The translations under genes were made by a program, and so were the position numbers. Below the pieces are notes generated by a model. That model searched no databases. It was not told where the DNA came from and worked only from the letters and a program-made list of their open reading frames with translations. From Auanema rhodensis (taxonomy: Eukaryota; Nematoda; Chromadorea; Rhabditida; Rhabditidae), in the NCBI GenBank assembly GCA_964057225.1, contig OZ059899.1:11284001-11348000 (forward strand): DNA of 64,000 nucleotides. The letters are read 5' to 3'. Positions 35,401 to 44,400 of the stretch are shown here, in pieces; the stretch's first letter is position 1, and the number at the start of each line of letters is the position of its first letter.

Positions 35401-37934
35401 CTGTGATTGCAGAAGCCGAAATAGGATCTATACCGGACTATGAAATCTTCTCAACAGAACAACAGTACGACTATATTCCACCAGAAGCAGACTGGGAAGG
35501 CAAATTACCTCACTTCCCTGGTGATTTCATGAAAGAACTTGACCTAAAAGAGGCTGATCTTACGCAACGACAAAAAGACGAACTACGAAACATCATTCGT
35601 CAACGTAAGAAGGCATTCCTCAATGAAGATAAAAAGATAGGATTGTTCAAAGGACCAGTAGAACACAAGATACCACTACGAACGGATATGGATATGCCAA
35701 AGCCACGAATTTCACGTATACCTCTCGGGAGACAAGAAGAGGTAGAAAGACAAGTCCAAGAAATGCTCGAGCAAGGGATAATAGAACGATCGACATCTTT
35801 GTTCAACAGCCCTGTCGTTCTCGTTAAGAAAAAAGACGAAACATTCCGTTTCGTTACGGATTTCCGAGCCTTAAATAACGTTACAAGAAAACAAACATAT
35901 GTGATTCCTAACATCTCTGATATCATTGACTTAGCGGCTGGATCACAATACTTTTCTAATTTTGATCTTGTTTCTGGCTTTTTCCAAATACCATTATTGA
36001 AGAAGGATAGACCACTTACATCCTTTACCACCAATAGTGGGACTTATCAATACAGGAGAATGCCTATGGGATTATGTGGTGCGCCACATACCTTTCAAAC
36101 AGCCGTGAGATATCTCCAAAGTAAATGTAAATGCCGACTATTTGTCTATTTGGACGATTTACTAGTCATATCAGACAGCGCAGAACAACACCTCGAAGAC
36201 ATCAAAGAAGTATTACTCGCTGTAGAAAGACTAGGATTTAAGATTAAACTCAAGAAATGTTCATTTGCAAGACCAGAAGTGAAATTTCTCGGACTCATTG
36301 TCGGAAGAGACGGAGTTAAGCCCGATCAACAGAAAGTTTCCGCCATCCGCGATTACCCTGCTCCTCAAACACCCACAGGAGTAAGAGCATTCTTAGGAAT
36401 GGTCGGATTCTTTAGAAAATTTATTAAAGATTTTGCACATATAGCAAGTCCGCTGTATGACCTTACTAAGCTAGACGCAGACTTCAATTGGACTAGCGAA
36501 TGTCAACATTCACTAGATAAGCTAAAGGAACGACTAATCGAAGCACCGGTACTGAAACCACCACGATCAGACCGAACTTTCATCATTGAAAGTGATGGCA
36601 GCAACATCGCCATAGGCGCAGTATTACTGCAGCCCGAAGATCCAAACGAACCATTCAAGAACTTACATCCAATTGCTTTCGCAAGTAGGAAATTAGTAAA
36701 AGCAGAACGTAACTATGCTCCCATAGAGATAGAAGCCTTAGGCTTAGTTTACGCTCTAGCACAGTTTCGAACATACATACTTGGATCACATTCAATTTGC
36801 ATCACCGATCATCGCCCATTGACAAGCTTACTAACTAGAAGAGACCTATTTGGAAGACTAGCAAAGTTCCAATTGGTCATACAGGAATACGATATTGAGA
36901 TCAAATATCGAGAAGGCAGATTAAACAAAGTCTGTGACGCACTCTCTAGATACATTGGAGATGAAGCTAACGATCCAAAGACGTCGAACAAGAAACAAAA
37001 GACGAATTCGAAAGAGAAAATTGAGACACAACAAGTAAATGTTGTGAAGTTACCAGAATTCAGCTCAATCCAACAAAATACTCCTTGGATCAAGAGAACA
37101 ATAGCTGAGATTGAATACAGAACGAAGAAAAATATGATTCAAAATGATCGTTATTGTGTTATAAACAACTTACTCTACACAAAACCAAGCGTCAAAAGAC
37201 CTCATCCAGCGTTAATATTGCCATCGGATAGTGATATAATTAACAAAATCATTGAAGAATTTCATGAAGACCCAACAATCGGGGCGCATCAAGGAATCAA
37301 CAAAACAAAAGAAGCCATATTACGAAGATTTTCCTGGACTAACATGCAGAACGACATAGCAAAATACGTAAAACAGTGCATCAAATGTGCGCAACGAAAG
37401 AAAGATCCTCATGCTATGACCGTACAACCGATGGGTCAATTTAACATACCATCAAAACCATTTGAGAGAATACATATGGATATCATGGGACCATTCCCAA
37501 CATCAAAAAGGAACAACAGCTATGTCCTCACAATACAAGAATCTTTCTCCAAATGGGCTACAACTATCGCCATACCAACAATTGTTAGTGAAGTTGTCAT
37601 TGATAGATTCCTCAGAAACTTTGTATATGTCTATGGACCACCGAATCGCTTAATAACAGACCGCGGTTCCAACTTCCTATCAAGGAAATTTGAAGACATG
37701 TGCGAAAAACTTGGTATCAAACATGAATCAACACTCCCACATCAGAAGAATTCCAATGGACAAGTAGAAAGACTTCATAGAACGTTAGAAGAAGGACTCA
37801 CACATTATCTCAACGAAGATGTCACTGATTGGGACATGTTTTTGCCAAAAATTACCTTTGCATTGAACACCACAACGCATGCAACCACAGGAATATCACC
37901 ATACGTTGTACTATTCGGAAAGAAAGCCGTTTGA
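32319..37934 (+). CDS. pol: Env C-terminal half fused to Pol (protease, RT, RNase H, integrase)
   Basis: One open frame of about 1,870 codons. Residues here count from 32376, a TTG and not a real start. 1-690: Env-like ectodomain with a Thr/Ala-rich mucin-like linker (about 300-410), RKNR, an NGTCYLETP motif and several N-glycosylation sites. About 701-728: membrane segment. About 750: LPTYEE tail motif. 815: protease DSG. 1258: RT YLDD. About 1407: RNase H Asp. About 1630: HHCC zinc finger (HxxxxxIGAH...CIKC). About 1702/1763/1799: integrase D-D-E (MDIMGP, ITDRGSN, NGQVER). The frame ends early at a TGA after FGKKAV because one A is missing. Ty3/gypsy type; no product can start here because the N-terminal Env part is deleted. 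Confidence 0.88.
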   Translation, partial: CSFPLDQDRINEVEDYETVLLHICPYTFLRPLMSNPGITSIIPIIKGRRLVDPTYSLKAWITSHKEKFEFFFRIQINEHSVRHFLKQYDFSDKEEALLYYIAQRELAITTKAAISYLTSEQLLEQISDRLTVIEFDEIIRKKEGSYRERIESIALNLTNTPVIIEEGLTVPSRQEVLQTFIQMPPIRKRILTDEEEKKSEFIKATINLLRELKTLTTVRWNKTAAFIDDRKFIKLPASRQFMPKTDKLFYDRKNNYGIPIGPHPKLIKPSNLSKKLLLEIFLPLLNNVKTPYTSSRITQEQLQILMAEENETNIRQIATRTSSVASGGAASGAVVTPVQPLIEQKGTIQSVTTIQPQITNNPHTNATTTTRAPSWRQQPSTTAPHTTAATTARTTTSTARSPTTTRSYAIYKDAQIPKIQETTEASPTLIRKNRASSTPSVETSNLVEANARYIATKIDSVQEFRQNISNKIAQDNLQYATTMIQEELQKHFEESYESICEIQNRYLELWKSILQIEPTIAMRTILGREDIAARFVGNEILHIHVCPTVLEKTIYHNHTVNGTCYLETPVWTQDGQLLFAAPGSKDLLPHGKERSCDHVPTDIWSSEGEWKGINGTADVNLVSMWDGLHHEKITPLKFTGAHLYTNLSSRVYSMTTAIAYGASLASIRQNHVLHTIHNDPKISATFSVLKKSSDYISKAQEFTKSTWKSFIDTIAGTIERTLITIGAITLFTIILFVIGFIVKIYFFKPVGIPVMHIALKDHDSDLPTYEETLELVSHPDQPIPRHIMKQYYPSMLTFIPIALPLVCSISKKKDQALPLLWMTVNDRLILTLWDSGSSVSYIRISTLHYLALNDFVKKNTLRATTANGSEFVFIGTIDLTVEIAGYEIDHTFFISDDKDCPSPALIGLDFMKTLDCQNIGMKLRPYKRTLEIGNHVVPLASGINGDINRISKTVNLITLEPRSLLPRQVFNFQVQLENPIGEDLIAMIKPNDNTPLSPRYDTAFRDVNSINIQFRNNSKEFIEIPAGTVIAEAEIGSIPDYEIFSTEQQYDYIPPEADWEGKLPHFPGDFMKELDLKEADLTQRQKDELRNIIRQRKKAFLNEDKKIGLFKGPVEHKIPLRTDMDMPKPRISRIPLGRQEEVERQVQEMLEQGIIERSTSLFNSPVVLVKKKDETFRFVTDFRALNNVTRKQTYVIPNISDIIDLAAGSQYFSNFDLVSGFFQIPLLKKDRPLTSFTTNSGTYQYRRMPMGLCGAPHTFQTAVRYLQSKCKCRLFVYLDDLLVISDSAEQHLEDIKEVLLAVERLGFKIKLKKCSFARPEVKFLGLIVGRDGVKPDQQKVSAIRDYPAPQTPTGVRAFLGMVGFFRKFIKDFAHIASPLYDLTKLDADFNWTSECQHSLDKLKERLIEAPVLKPPRSDRTFIIESDGSNIAIGAVLLQPEDPNEPFKNLHPIAFASRKLVKAERNYAPIEIEALGLVYALAQFRTYILGSHSICITDHRPLTSLLTRRDLFGRLAKFQLVIQEYDIEIKYREGRLNKVCDALSRYIGDEANDPKTSNKKQKTNSKEKIETQQVNVVKLPEFSSIQQNTPWIKRTIAEIEYRTKKNMIQNDRYCVINNLLYTKPSVKRPHPALILPSDSDIINKIIEEFHEDPTIGAHQGINKTKEAILRRFSWTNMQNDIAKYVKQCIKCAQRKKDPHAMTVQPMGQFNIPSKPFERIHMDIMGPFPTSKRNNSYVLTIQESFSKWATTIAIPTIVSEVVIDRFLRNFVYVYGPPNRLITDRGSNFLSRKFEDMCEKLGIKHESTLPHQKNSNGQVERLHRTLEEGLTHYLNEDVTDWDMFLPKITFALNTTTHATTGISPYVVLFGKKAV

Positions 37935-38464
37935 GATTGGATAAAGATTTATACCCCGAAACAACTGAACCAAAGGAAATTTCAAAGGAGGTTGAAAATA
38001 TTGAAAAAATCCGAAGCAAACAGAAAACAATCATTCAAGAAAATTTGGAAAAGCATCAAGAATTAGCAAAAAAGAAACATGATGCTCGATTACGCACTCA
38101 CGAAAGAGATATACAAGAAGGAGACTGCGTTATGTTAGCTGTGAAAATGCACAAGCCAGGACAAAAGCTTCGGAAAGCTTATGATGGACCATTTGAAGTT
38201 ATTAATGTGAAGGGAAACATGGTTCAAATCAAAAACCTTTTCGGAAAGATCGAAGACGTTCACAAGGACAATCTCAAATTATTTAATCGAGAAACAGATG
38301 ACGGAATCGCACATAAGAACAGTACACGTACAGACAGCTCAGACGATGACAGCGATATTGAAATCATAGAGGTTATCAACGGAAACAACAACGATGAAGA
38401 CTCTTATGACGAACCAGAAGACCTTTCGGATACAAATTGGCTACCATCAAGAAAAAACCATTAA
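37914..38464 (+). pseudogene. pol: Integrase C-terminal domain, out of frame
   Basis: Continues Pol in the -1 frame after a one-base loss in an A-rich stretch near 37921; the minus copy has the extra A and reads through. It contains the GPF/Y module of gypsy integrases (YDGPFEVINVKGN) and an acidic Asp/Glu tail with DDDSDIEIIEV. It ends at 38464 with SRKNH. It would be the C-terminus of the polyprotein. Confidence 0.82.
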
Positions 38465-39102
38465 CTCATGAGATTTTATTGTAAATTGTTTTGTAATAAC
38501 TTTCTTTAAAGTAATACTAGAACACAAATTTTGTAACGAGTCCTCTAAAACAAGTCACTCTTAAGTCAAAAAGTAAACTAGAGCATAATGAACACGGGTC
38601 GAACGAACCTTCCTAATTTCAACTAACTTCCCCATACTAGATGAGATGAAAAATGAAAGACATAGTTTGCACTTGAGTAATCAATGACTCAATTTGGAAG
38701 TTATTTGGTATTACGCAAAACTTTTCTTTTTTTTCTAAACTCACACAAATTGAAACAAACAACCGAGCTCTAGCAAAAAAATAGTTAACTTTTTATCTAC
38801 ACTTGTTGGAGCGTTATGCTTAAAAACTTTTTTTTTTTATTATTTTATAAGCACGTTCGCCAATAAAACATAGTCTAGTATTCGTTAAAGAGGGTTAAAA
38901 CTTTCATAATTTGGTTAAAAATTTTTTAATTCTTTTCAGATACTGATGTTTTATATTGTATTATGTTCATATTATAAGAATTTTACGTAAAATATTGTAT
39001 TGTAACATGTACTTTAATACACACATTAACCCTTCTGCTACAGTTAATCAAGTCAAAACTTTTGATTGTCGCGAGGACGCGACATAAACTCGAAAAAGGG
39101 CA
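38465..39102 (+). other. 3' untranslated region of the gypsy-like element
   Basis: 638 bp, AT-rich, no frame of note. It ends in a GC-rich hairpin and a short purine tract (39093-39100, AAAAAGGG) just before the LTR. Partial similarity with 54065-54761 of the minus copy. Confidence 0.65.
39067..39084 (+). other. GC-rich hairpin upstream of the polypurine tract
   Basis: TGTCGCG-AGGA-CGCGACA, a perfect 7 bp stem with a 4 nt loop in otherwise AT-rich sequence. The core TCGCG/CGCGA with the same loop is kept in the minus copy (54086-54099). Confidence 0.7.
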
Positions 39103-39463
39103 CGTTCCATTCGGATGATCAATGCATTACATTAATATGACGAAGCTGTAGCAGGCGGGTTAGAGTCAGAGAATGCGAGACTGAGAGAAGACGACCCGCC
39201 CTCCTTTTCCATATTACAACACTTAAGCTTTGCCTCAGGGACGATCATGGATGGTTGGTCGTTCTCTCTCTGTTCTCTATTAGTTTAACCTTTACTTAGT
39301 TATATGTATCTTATTGTAATCACGTAGATATAATAAACCAATCTTTCTCGAGTCTTATGTTTATCCTTATGCTCCATGTTTAACCGCTACATCTGGAATA
39401 CTACCACGCTCATCTTGTAGACTCCATTGGTTTGTAAGATCGACGCGGGAGCATAACGGAACG
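39103..39463 (+). repeat. 3' LTR of the plus gypsy-like element
   Basis: 361 bp, homologous to 28904-29261. Ends GCATAACGGAACG and joins directly to the middle of a tRNA gene. Confidence 0.9.
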
Positions 39464-39489
39464 GCTCTAACCGACTGAGCTATGGCGGC
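39464..39489 (-). pseudogene. tRNA-Ile(AAT) fragment, 5' 26 nt only
   Basis: Acceptor 5' strand and D arm only. The rest (47 nt, including the anticodon) is replaced by the gypsy-like LTR. Confidence 0.93.
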
Positions 39490-40083
39490 TACGAAAGTAC
39501 GAAATAACAAAGCGCTGATTATAGGAAACGTGAATGAATGCAGATATTCTCAATTCCGATTCATTAACTAGATCGTGGTCAGCATTTTACAACATTGATA
39601 AAATAGAAACTGAGAAAAAAACATCAACAAATGACACTATTAGCTTGGTTTTTTGAACAGCTTTTTTATATTTCTTTTTTCACTATGAGAGAACTTATAT
39701 TTATTGCTTTTTCAAAATTTTCCATTTTTAACATTATACATCTTGACTATCACACATTGAGAACAACAGTTGGCAATGTTGGTTGTCACGTCATATTTCA
39801 TGCAGTTAGATTTTCAGACACATTAATACCTTTGACCATTCTTCTTATGAGTTTTGTAACGATAGATCGTAATAGGAAATGAATTGCTATAATATGAAAA
39901 AATACAAGACATAGTCAACATTGATTTCCCCAAATAGTATCATGTTTGCTTGTTATTCAATTAGAACACTTATTTTTTGATTGTTTTCTTGAAATATTCT
40001 TTTTTTTTCTTTAAGAAAGTTATGACTGAGATCAAAATTTGAACTTACTTTTGAACAATTAAACAGAAATTTAAAAAATATTT

Positions 40084-40153
40084 GCCGCCAGCAGGGGTCG
40101 AACCTGCGACCTTGGGCTTATTAGACCCACGCTCTAACCGACTGAGCTATGGC
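40084..40153 (-). pseudogene. tRNA-Ile(AAT) split by a BEL/Pao insertion
   Basis: The tRNA body is intact up to its 5' acceptor strand, where the BEL/Pao LTR begins. The missing 5' end (GCCGCCAT) sits at 48502-48509 beyond the element. The 5 bp target duplication ATGGC equals tRNA positions 4-8, so the insertion lies inside the gene. Confidence 0.95.
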
Positions 40154-40594
40154 TTTGGACTATGAATCCAAGAGTTATTCCAGGGGAATAGTTGTAGTAT
40201 TACCCGTTCGACGTGATACAGGAGTTAATACCGTTTAGGAGTATTAACGGAGGCTGATACTCGAAGAGAGTATTATCAGGGTTGAACTTCGCAGATTTGA
40301 GTTTAAAAGGTTTATTAAATAAAGATGGTACAGTGGTAGAAAAGTTAGATTCGAAAGTGAAGGTTTCTTGGGTTTATATATGATTTAGCTTAAGGGTGAT
40401 ATTTGATATTTGAATAGAAAGGTCACGTTAATGTAAACTATAGAGGTGATAAAAGTTCAACATTCTTTGAGAATGTTGCGCAATAGGTTAATGATACAAT
40501 TATTCGGTTAATAGATAATGGTTTAGTATTTCAGAAGAGTTATGTTTATATTGTAAATCATTATATTTTGTTAATAGTCAGGCATTTGCCGACA
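40154..40594 (-). repeat. 3' LTR of the BEL/Pao element
   Basis: 441 bp. On the minus strand it runs TGTCGGCAAATGCC...CATAGTCCAAA. An AATAAA is at 40311-40316 on the minus strand. The Env C-terminal frame ends inside it, at 40578. Confidence 0.93.
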
Positions 40595-41420
40595 TTGCCG
40601 GGCGAGGGTTGCGCTTTGAATTTTTCAAACAGCAATAAGAGAGGATAGCTGGTAGAAGGAAAGGAGCGAGAAAGGAGAGGGCTGTGTATAAGATATATGA
40701 ACATGCTGTGACTGCAGCTACGACGGGTACGATCCATTTCCAATTATTCTGGATCACTTCTATTAGAGGTTCCAAGTTGGGGAGATTCCAAGAGAGTCCA
40801 GATGTTCCATTATGTAGTTTGATCAGTTCTTCTGAAATTGTAGTGTCACTTATGTAGTGTAATCTGGTACTTAGCTGGATAAATTGCTTTGTTGCTCTTC
40901 CGCATGTTAGAGTACAATTTTCTTGTACTTTGGGTTCATTGAAGTATAGTTTTATCGTTGTGGCGGGATTTTTGTCGGAGCATCGAATTATAGTAGAAAA
41001 GGAATCGCAGTTCAGTATTGCATTTAACTCGTCCTTTGTTTCACATGTCATGTTTAGCGTTGTTCCTTCTCTGCATTTATAACATCCTGTTATCATTTGA
41101 AAATCTGAAAAACAAGGATGTCTATTAGTGTATAGACTTTCGATGCTAAATTGCGGGTTTTGCATTGTGAGCGTTGATTCTTCCATTTTTGATAGAACTG
41201 TTATAGTTCCTGCTTCTTTTGTTATCCTATAATTCGTATTAATTTTTGGAAGCTCATATTTTTTCAGTTCTCTTTGCGTCGCTGAATCGCAATTGCAAGA
41301 GAGCTGTGCTGCGGCCCCCAAACATGGGCAAGGCTTTCTTATGTGGCATGCATTAAACTTATCTGCCGCCATTCTTGCATTGCTGCATATAACAGCTGGT
41401 TTTATTTGCTCCGTTATCAT
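40578..41420 (-). CDS. env: Envelope glycoprotein, C-terminal part (phlebovirus Gc-like)
   Basis: 280 codons from ATG at 41420, in the +1 frame relative to the preceding Gag-Pol-Env frame; the frame is open back through the T8 run. It is Cys-rich (for example HIRKPCPCLG, GCYKCREGT, CTLTCGRAT), which resembles the membrane-proximal Cys-rich part of phlebovirus-type Gc. A membrane segment lies near residues 230-265 (WIVPVVAAVTACSYILY onward), followed by a short basic tail ending inside the 3' LTR. It is probably not made separately but as the end of Env after a frame change or repair of the run. The Gc assignment rests on Cys pattern and order, not on a search. Confidence 0.7.
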   Translation of the reverse strand: MITEQIKPAVICSNARMAADKFNACHIRKPCPCLGAAAQLSCNCDSATQRELKKYELPKINTNYRITKEAGTITVLSKMEESTLTMQNPQFSIESLYTNRHPCFSDFQMITGCYKCREGTTLNMTCETKDELNAILNCDSFSTIIRCSDKNPATTIKLYFNEPKVQENCTLTCGRATKQFIQLSTRLHYISDTTISEELIKLHNGTSGLSWNLPNLEPLIEVIQNNWKWIVPVVAAVTACSYILYTALSFLAPFLLPAILSYCCLKNSKRNPRPAMSANA

Positions 41421-41433
41421 GTAGTTGTTCGTC

Positions 41434-44400
41434 TCAGATGTTAAAAAAAATTTTGTTGTACAGTTCCGTTGTTGCTTTTGCTGTGACTGACGAAATCTGT
41501 AATGATATTCCGTGAAACTCGTATTTTCGGTAGGGCTGTAGCAAAATGTCGTATTTTTGAGTGTTGTTGAGGTATATGATCGTTAATTTTGCTTGCACTT
41601 CTTGCTTCCATTGTATGCATTTGATCTCTTCGTATACTTCTTTGTTCTCTGGTTGATAAGTTGGTCTAAATAAAATGCATCCTTCTATAGGAAGTCCACA
41701 GCTGTTGAATAGTCCTCCTCCGGCTCTGGTGCAGTAGGTTCTTCCAGGATTTTCGTATGCAGAATATAGTTCGGATACAAATGTATCCTGTCGAATATCA
41801 TCGCATCCGGTGCCCCAGGGGCAATGAGTTGTACCGGCGCATCTATGAGAGGAGTGAATGGTTAGGTTAGTTATTCTAGTGAATCCTTGCGAAACTTTTT
41901 GGCATGAAAATTTATGTTGAATTAGTTGAATTTCTAGTTTTCCTATAGTGGAGTTTTGATATTTGATGTAGGAGCAGAGAGAGTTTTGTAAGGGATTGAA
42001 TGAAATTTCTTCGTTGGTTATTTTGGTGCAGTTTTGTATATCGTCGCAAAAGATTTCTATGTTTTTATGAGCGTTGGGGGATCCACAAGCTTGCGCCTGG
42101 CATATGAGAAAAAAGAGTGTGAATAGGAGGGAAGGGATGTACGAAATGGTGGGCTCGTTCTGTCGGCGGTATGTTCTTAGTCTTCTGTAGATTAGACCAC
42201 AGCTAATGAATAAAAGAGCGCAGCCAATTAATGGCGTAAGTACTATAAGAATAGCTAAGATTGGATTACAGTGAGGATTGCCTATGATATGTAGGATGAA
42301 TGGCGGTGGGAAGTCACATGGGTGAGGAAGTTTGCATGTTTGATTCTGAGTTGACTCCAAGTTGAAGCGTGAAACGGATGCTGTTTTTGGTAAAACTGAA
42401 ATAGGTAGTGGGATTATTTCGGATTGGTGTGCAGAGAGATTATGGCAGCTGGAGTCGATGCATATTGTTGAGTGGTTTGGTTGTGCTGGAAATACCACTT
42501 GTGATGTTGAACACCTGATTATCGGTTGGGTCATAGCAACTGAAAATATTTGTATTAGCATCAGAAAACGAAAAATGTTCCTTAGCCGGTTCGGATTGGT
42601 TGGTGTGTGTGAAAGATAATTGACAGTTATTTCCTGTGATTCTCTTCCTTTGTCGAAATTGTCCTTGAGCTCGAGTGGGTAGAGTTTTTCAACTGGTTTC
42701 GTGAGTTCTTTGCCGTTTCCTAATTTAATTCTTGCGGATCTGAATATGTTATCCGAAGACGGTAGTAGGGCAGTAATGCGTGCCATTTGCCAGTTGCATC
42801 TGTTCAGGTTATCTTCTTCCACAAGGACCACCTCATTTAGCGTTGGGTGGTTAGAACTTCTGTGCGTTTGTTTTGTGGATGCGTGGGCATTACGGAGACA
42901 TAGAAGATATTCCTTGGACCACCGATCCCAGAATGATTCTGCTATAATTTCCACTTTCTGCAGATTTTCAAATGCTTCTTTATTCGTTTGTATTGGGTTT
43001 GGTTCATCCAAGGCTTGTCCCAATTGTTCTACGCTACCTCCTGGTACGAGAACGGGGCTGCCGTTATTTAAGAAATCTGCTGGTGTCAGGGGTCGGTCGT
43101 CTACATTATCTGAATTTGTATAGGTGATCGGTCTGGAATTTATTATTCCTTCGATCTTTATAATTGCCGTCGTTAGTTGGTCTTTGTTGACCAATTTAAG
43201 CTGCAATGATTTGTAGAGCGAAGTTTTTACTATCGCAACCAGTCGCTCCCATACTCCTCCAGTCCATGGGGCACTGGGAGTGTTAAAAATCCATGTAATG
43301 TGGTGTTTTTGTAAAAATTTTGTGAAACTTGTTCTATGTTCACTATCATAAGTTTCTAACATGTTAAGTATCTTAGCCGAGTGAACAAAATTGCTCCCAT
43401 TGTCCGAACGGATAACGTCCGGTAATCCTCTGCGAGCTACGAATCTTATAAATGCATTGAGGAATGTATTAGAGGTCATGTCGTTAATTGGTTCGAGGTG
43501 AACTGCCCGAACCGTTAGACATGTAAAGATTACTATATATATTTGTTCACTTTTTCTATATTTAATGGGTCCGATACAGTCTAGCCCCGTATGCTTAAAT
43601 GGCATAGCTTTTGTAATTCGATCTTCTGGCAGAGGTGCCAGAAAATCTGTGGTGAATGGGCGACTGAGTATTTTTTGACACGGGACGCACTTTTTTATAA
43701 TTGATTTGCATACCTGCCTTGTTCCTGCCATGAAGAATTTTTGAAGAAATAGGCTGATCATATGTGTAGTTCCCAGGTGTGCATTTTCTTTATGTATGGA
43801 AAGCAAAATTAGTTTACCTAAATCAGATTTTTTGGGTAGTAAAAAGGGGTACTTTGTGGATGCAGGCAATTTGGCGTTTAGCAAACGTGTTTGAATTATA
43901 CGTAATCCGTTGTTATCCTTGGTGGTGCGAAATTGCTTTATTTCCGATTGTTTTAATTTTTTCTGGGCCTCTTGTATGAGAAAGAGATCTGCGGTTTGGG
44001 ATTGCTGCTTTTCCTTTTGCGCTCGTTGTAGCATGGTTGATGTTGGAGTTTTGTTTATTTTCTGCAATAGTACTAGCGCGGCTTTAAATACCAAACCTGT
44101 GGTCCGTTGTAGTTTGGAGTACGAACTAAATCTTCCTGGTTGTATTATTGACTCGTATGGTTGAATATCAGTAGATACGGGTAGAATGAGCATGGGGGGT
44201 TCGTCTTCGTCTATTGGAGTGGTGAGTTCCTTTATTGGTCTGTTGTCCATTTGTGATAGCCATGGTGGAGAAAACAACCAGCGTTCCTTTAACAGATTTT
44301 GGTCTGTTGTCCCTCTAGTTCCAATGTCTGCTGGATTATGGTCGGTATCAACATAGTGGAAGTGTAGTGAAGCTTTTTGAGCTTCCAACCTTCTTCCTAT

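Larger units (their letters stand above)
28904..39463 (+). mobile_element. Ty3/gypsy-like LTR retroelement with Env between Gag and protease
   Basis: 10.56 kb bounded by LTRs of 358 and 361 bp. Order: LTR, tRNA-Gln primer site, 1.4 kb leader, Gag, Env-like region, protease, RT, RNase H, integrase, 3' UTR with hairpin and purine tract, LTR. Compared with the minus-strand copy at 53.7-64 kb it lacks about 1.05 kb at the Gag/Env join (near 32318) and one A at about 37921. No target duplication is visible: the left flank is 3' of a tRNA and the right flank lies inside a tRNA, so about 100 bp of satellite is missing. Confidence 0.93.
39464..40153. repeat. tRNA-Ile satellite fragment between two retroelements (block 3)
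   Basis: One satellite unit from the middle of one tRNA to the 5' end of the next. Flanked left by the gypsy-like LTR and right by the BEL/Pao LTR. Confidence 0.95.

Noticed and set aside
40578..41420. A separate spliced env gene in the BEL/Pao element
   Set aside because: The frame is open upstream through the T8 run and continues the Cys-rich ectodomain, so a frame change within one Env is simpler. No splice sites were evident.
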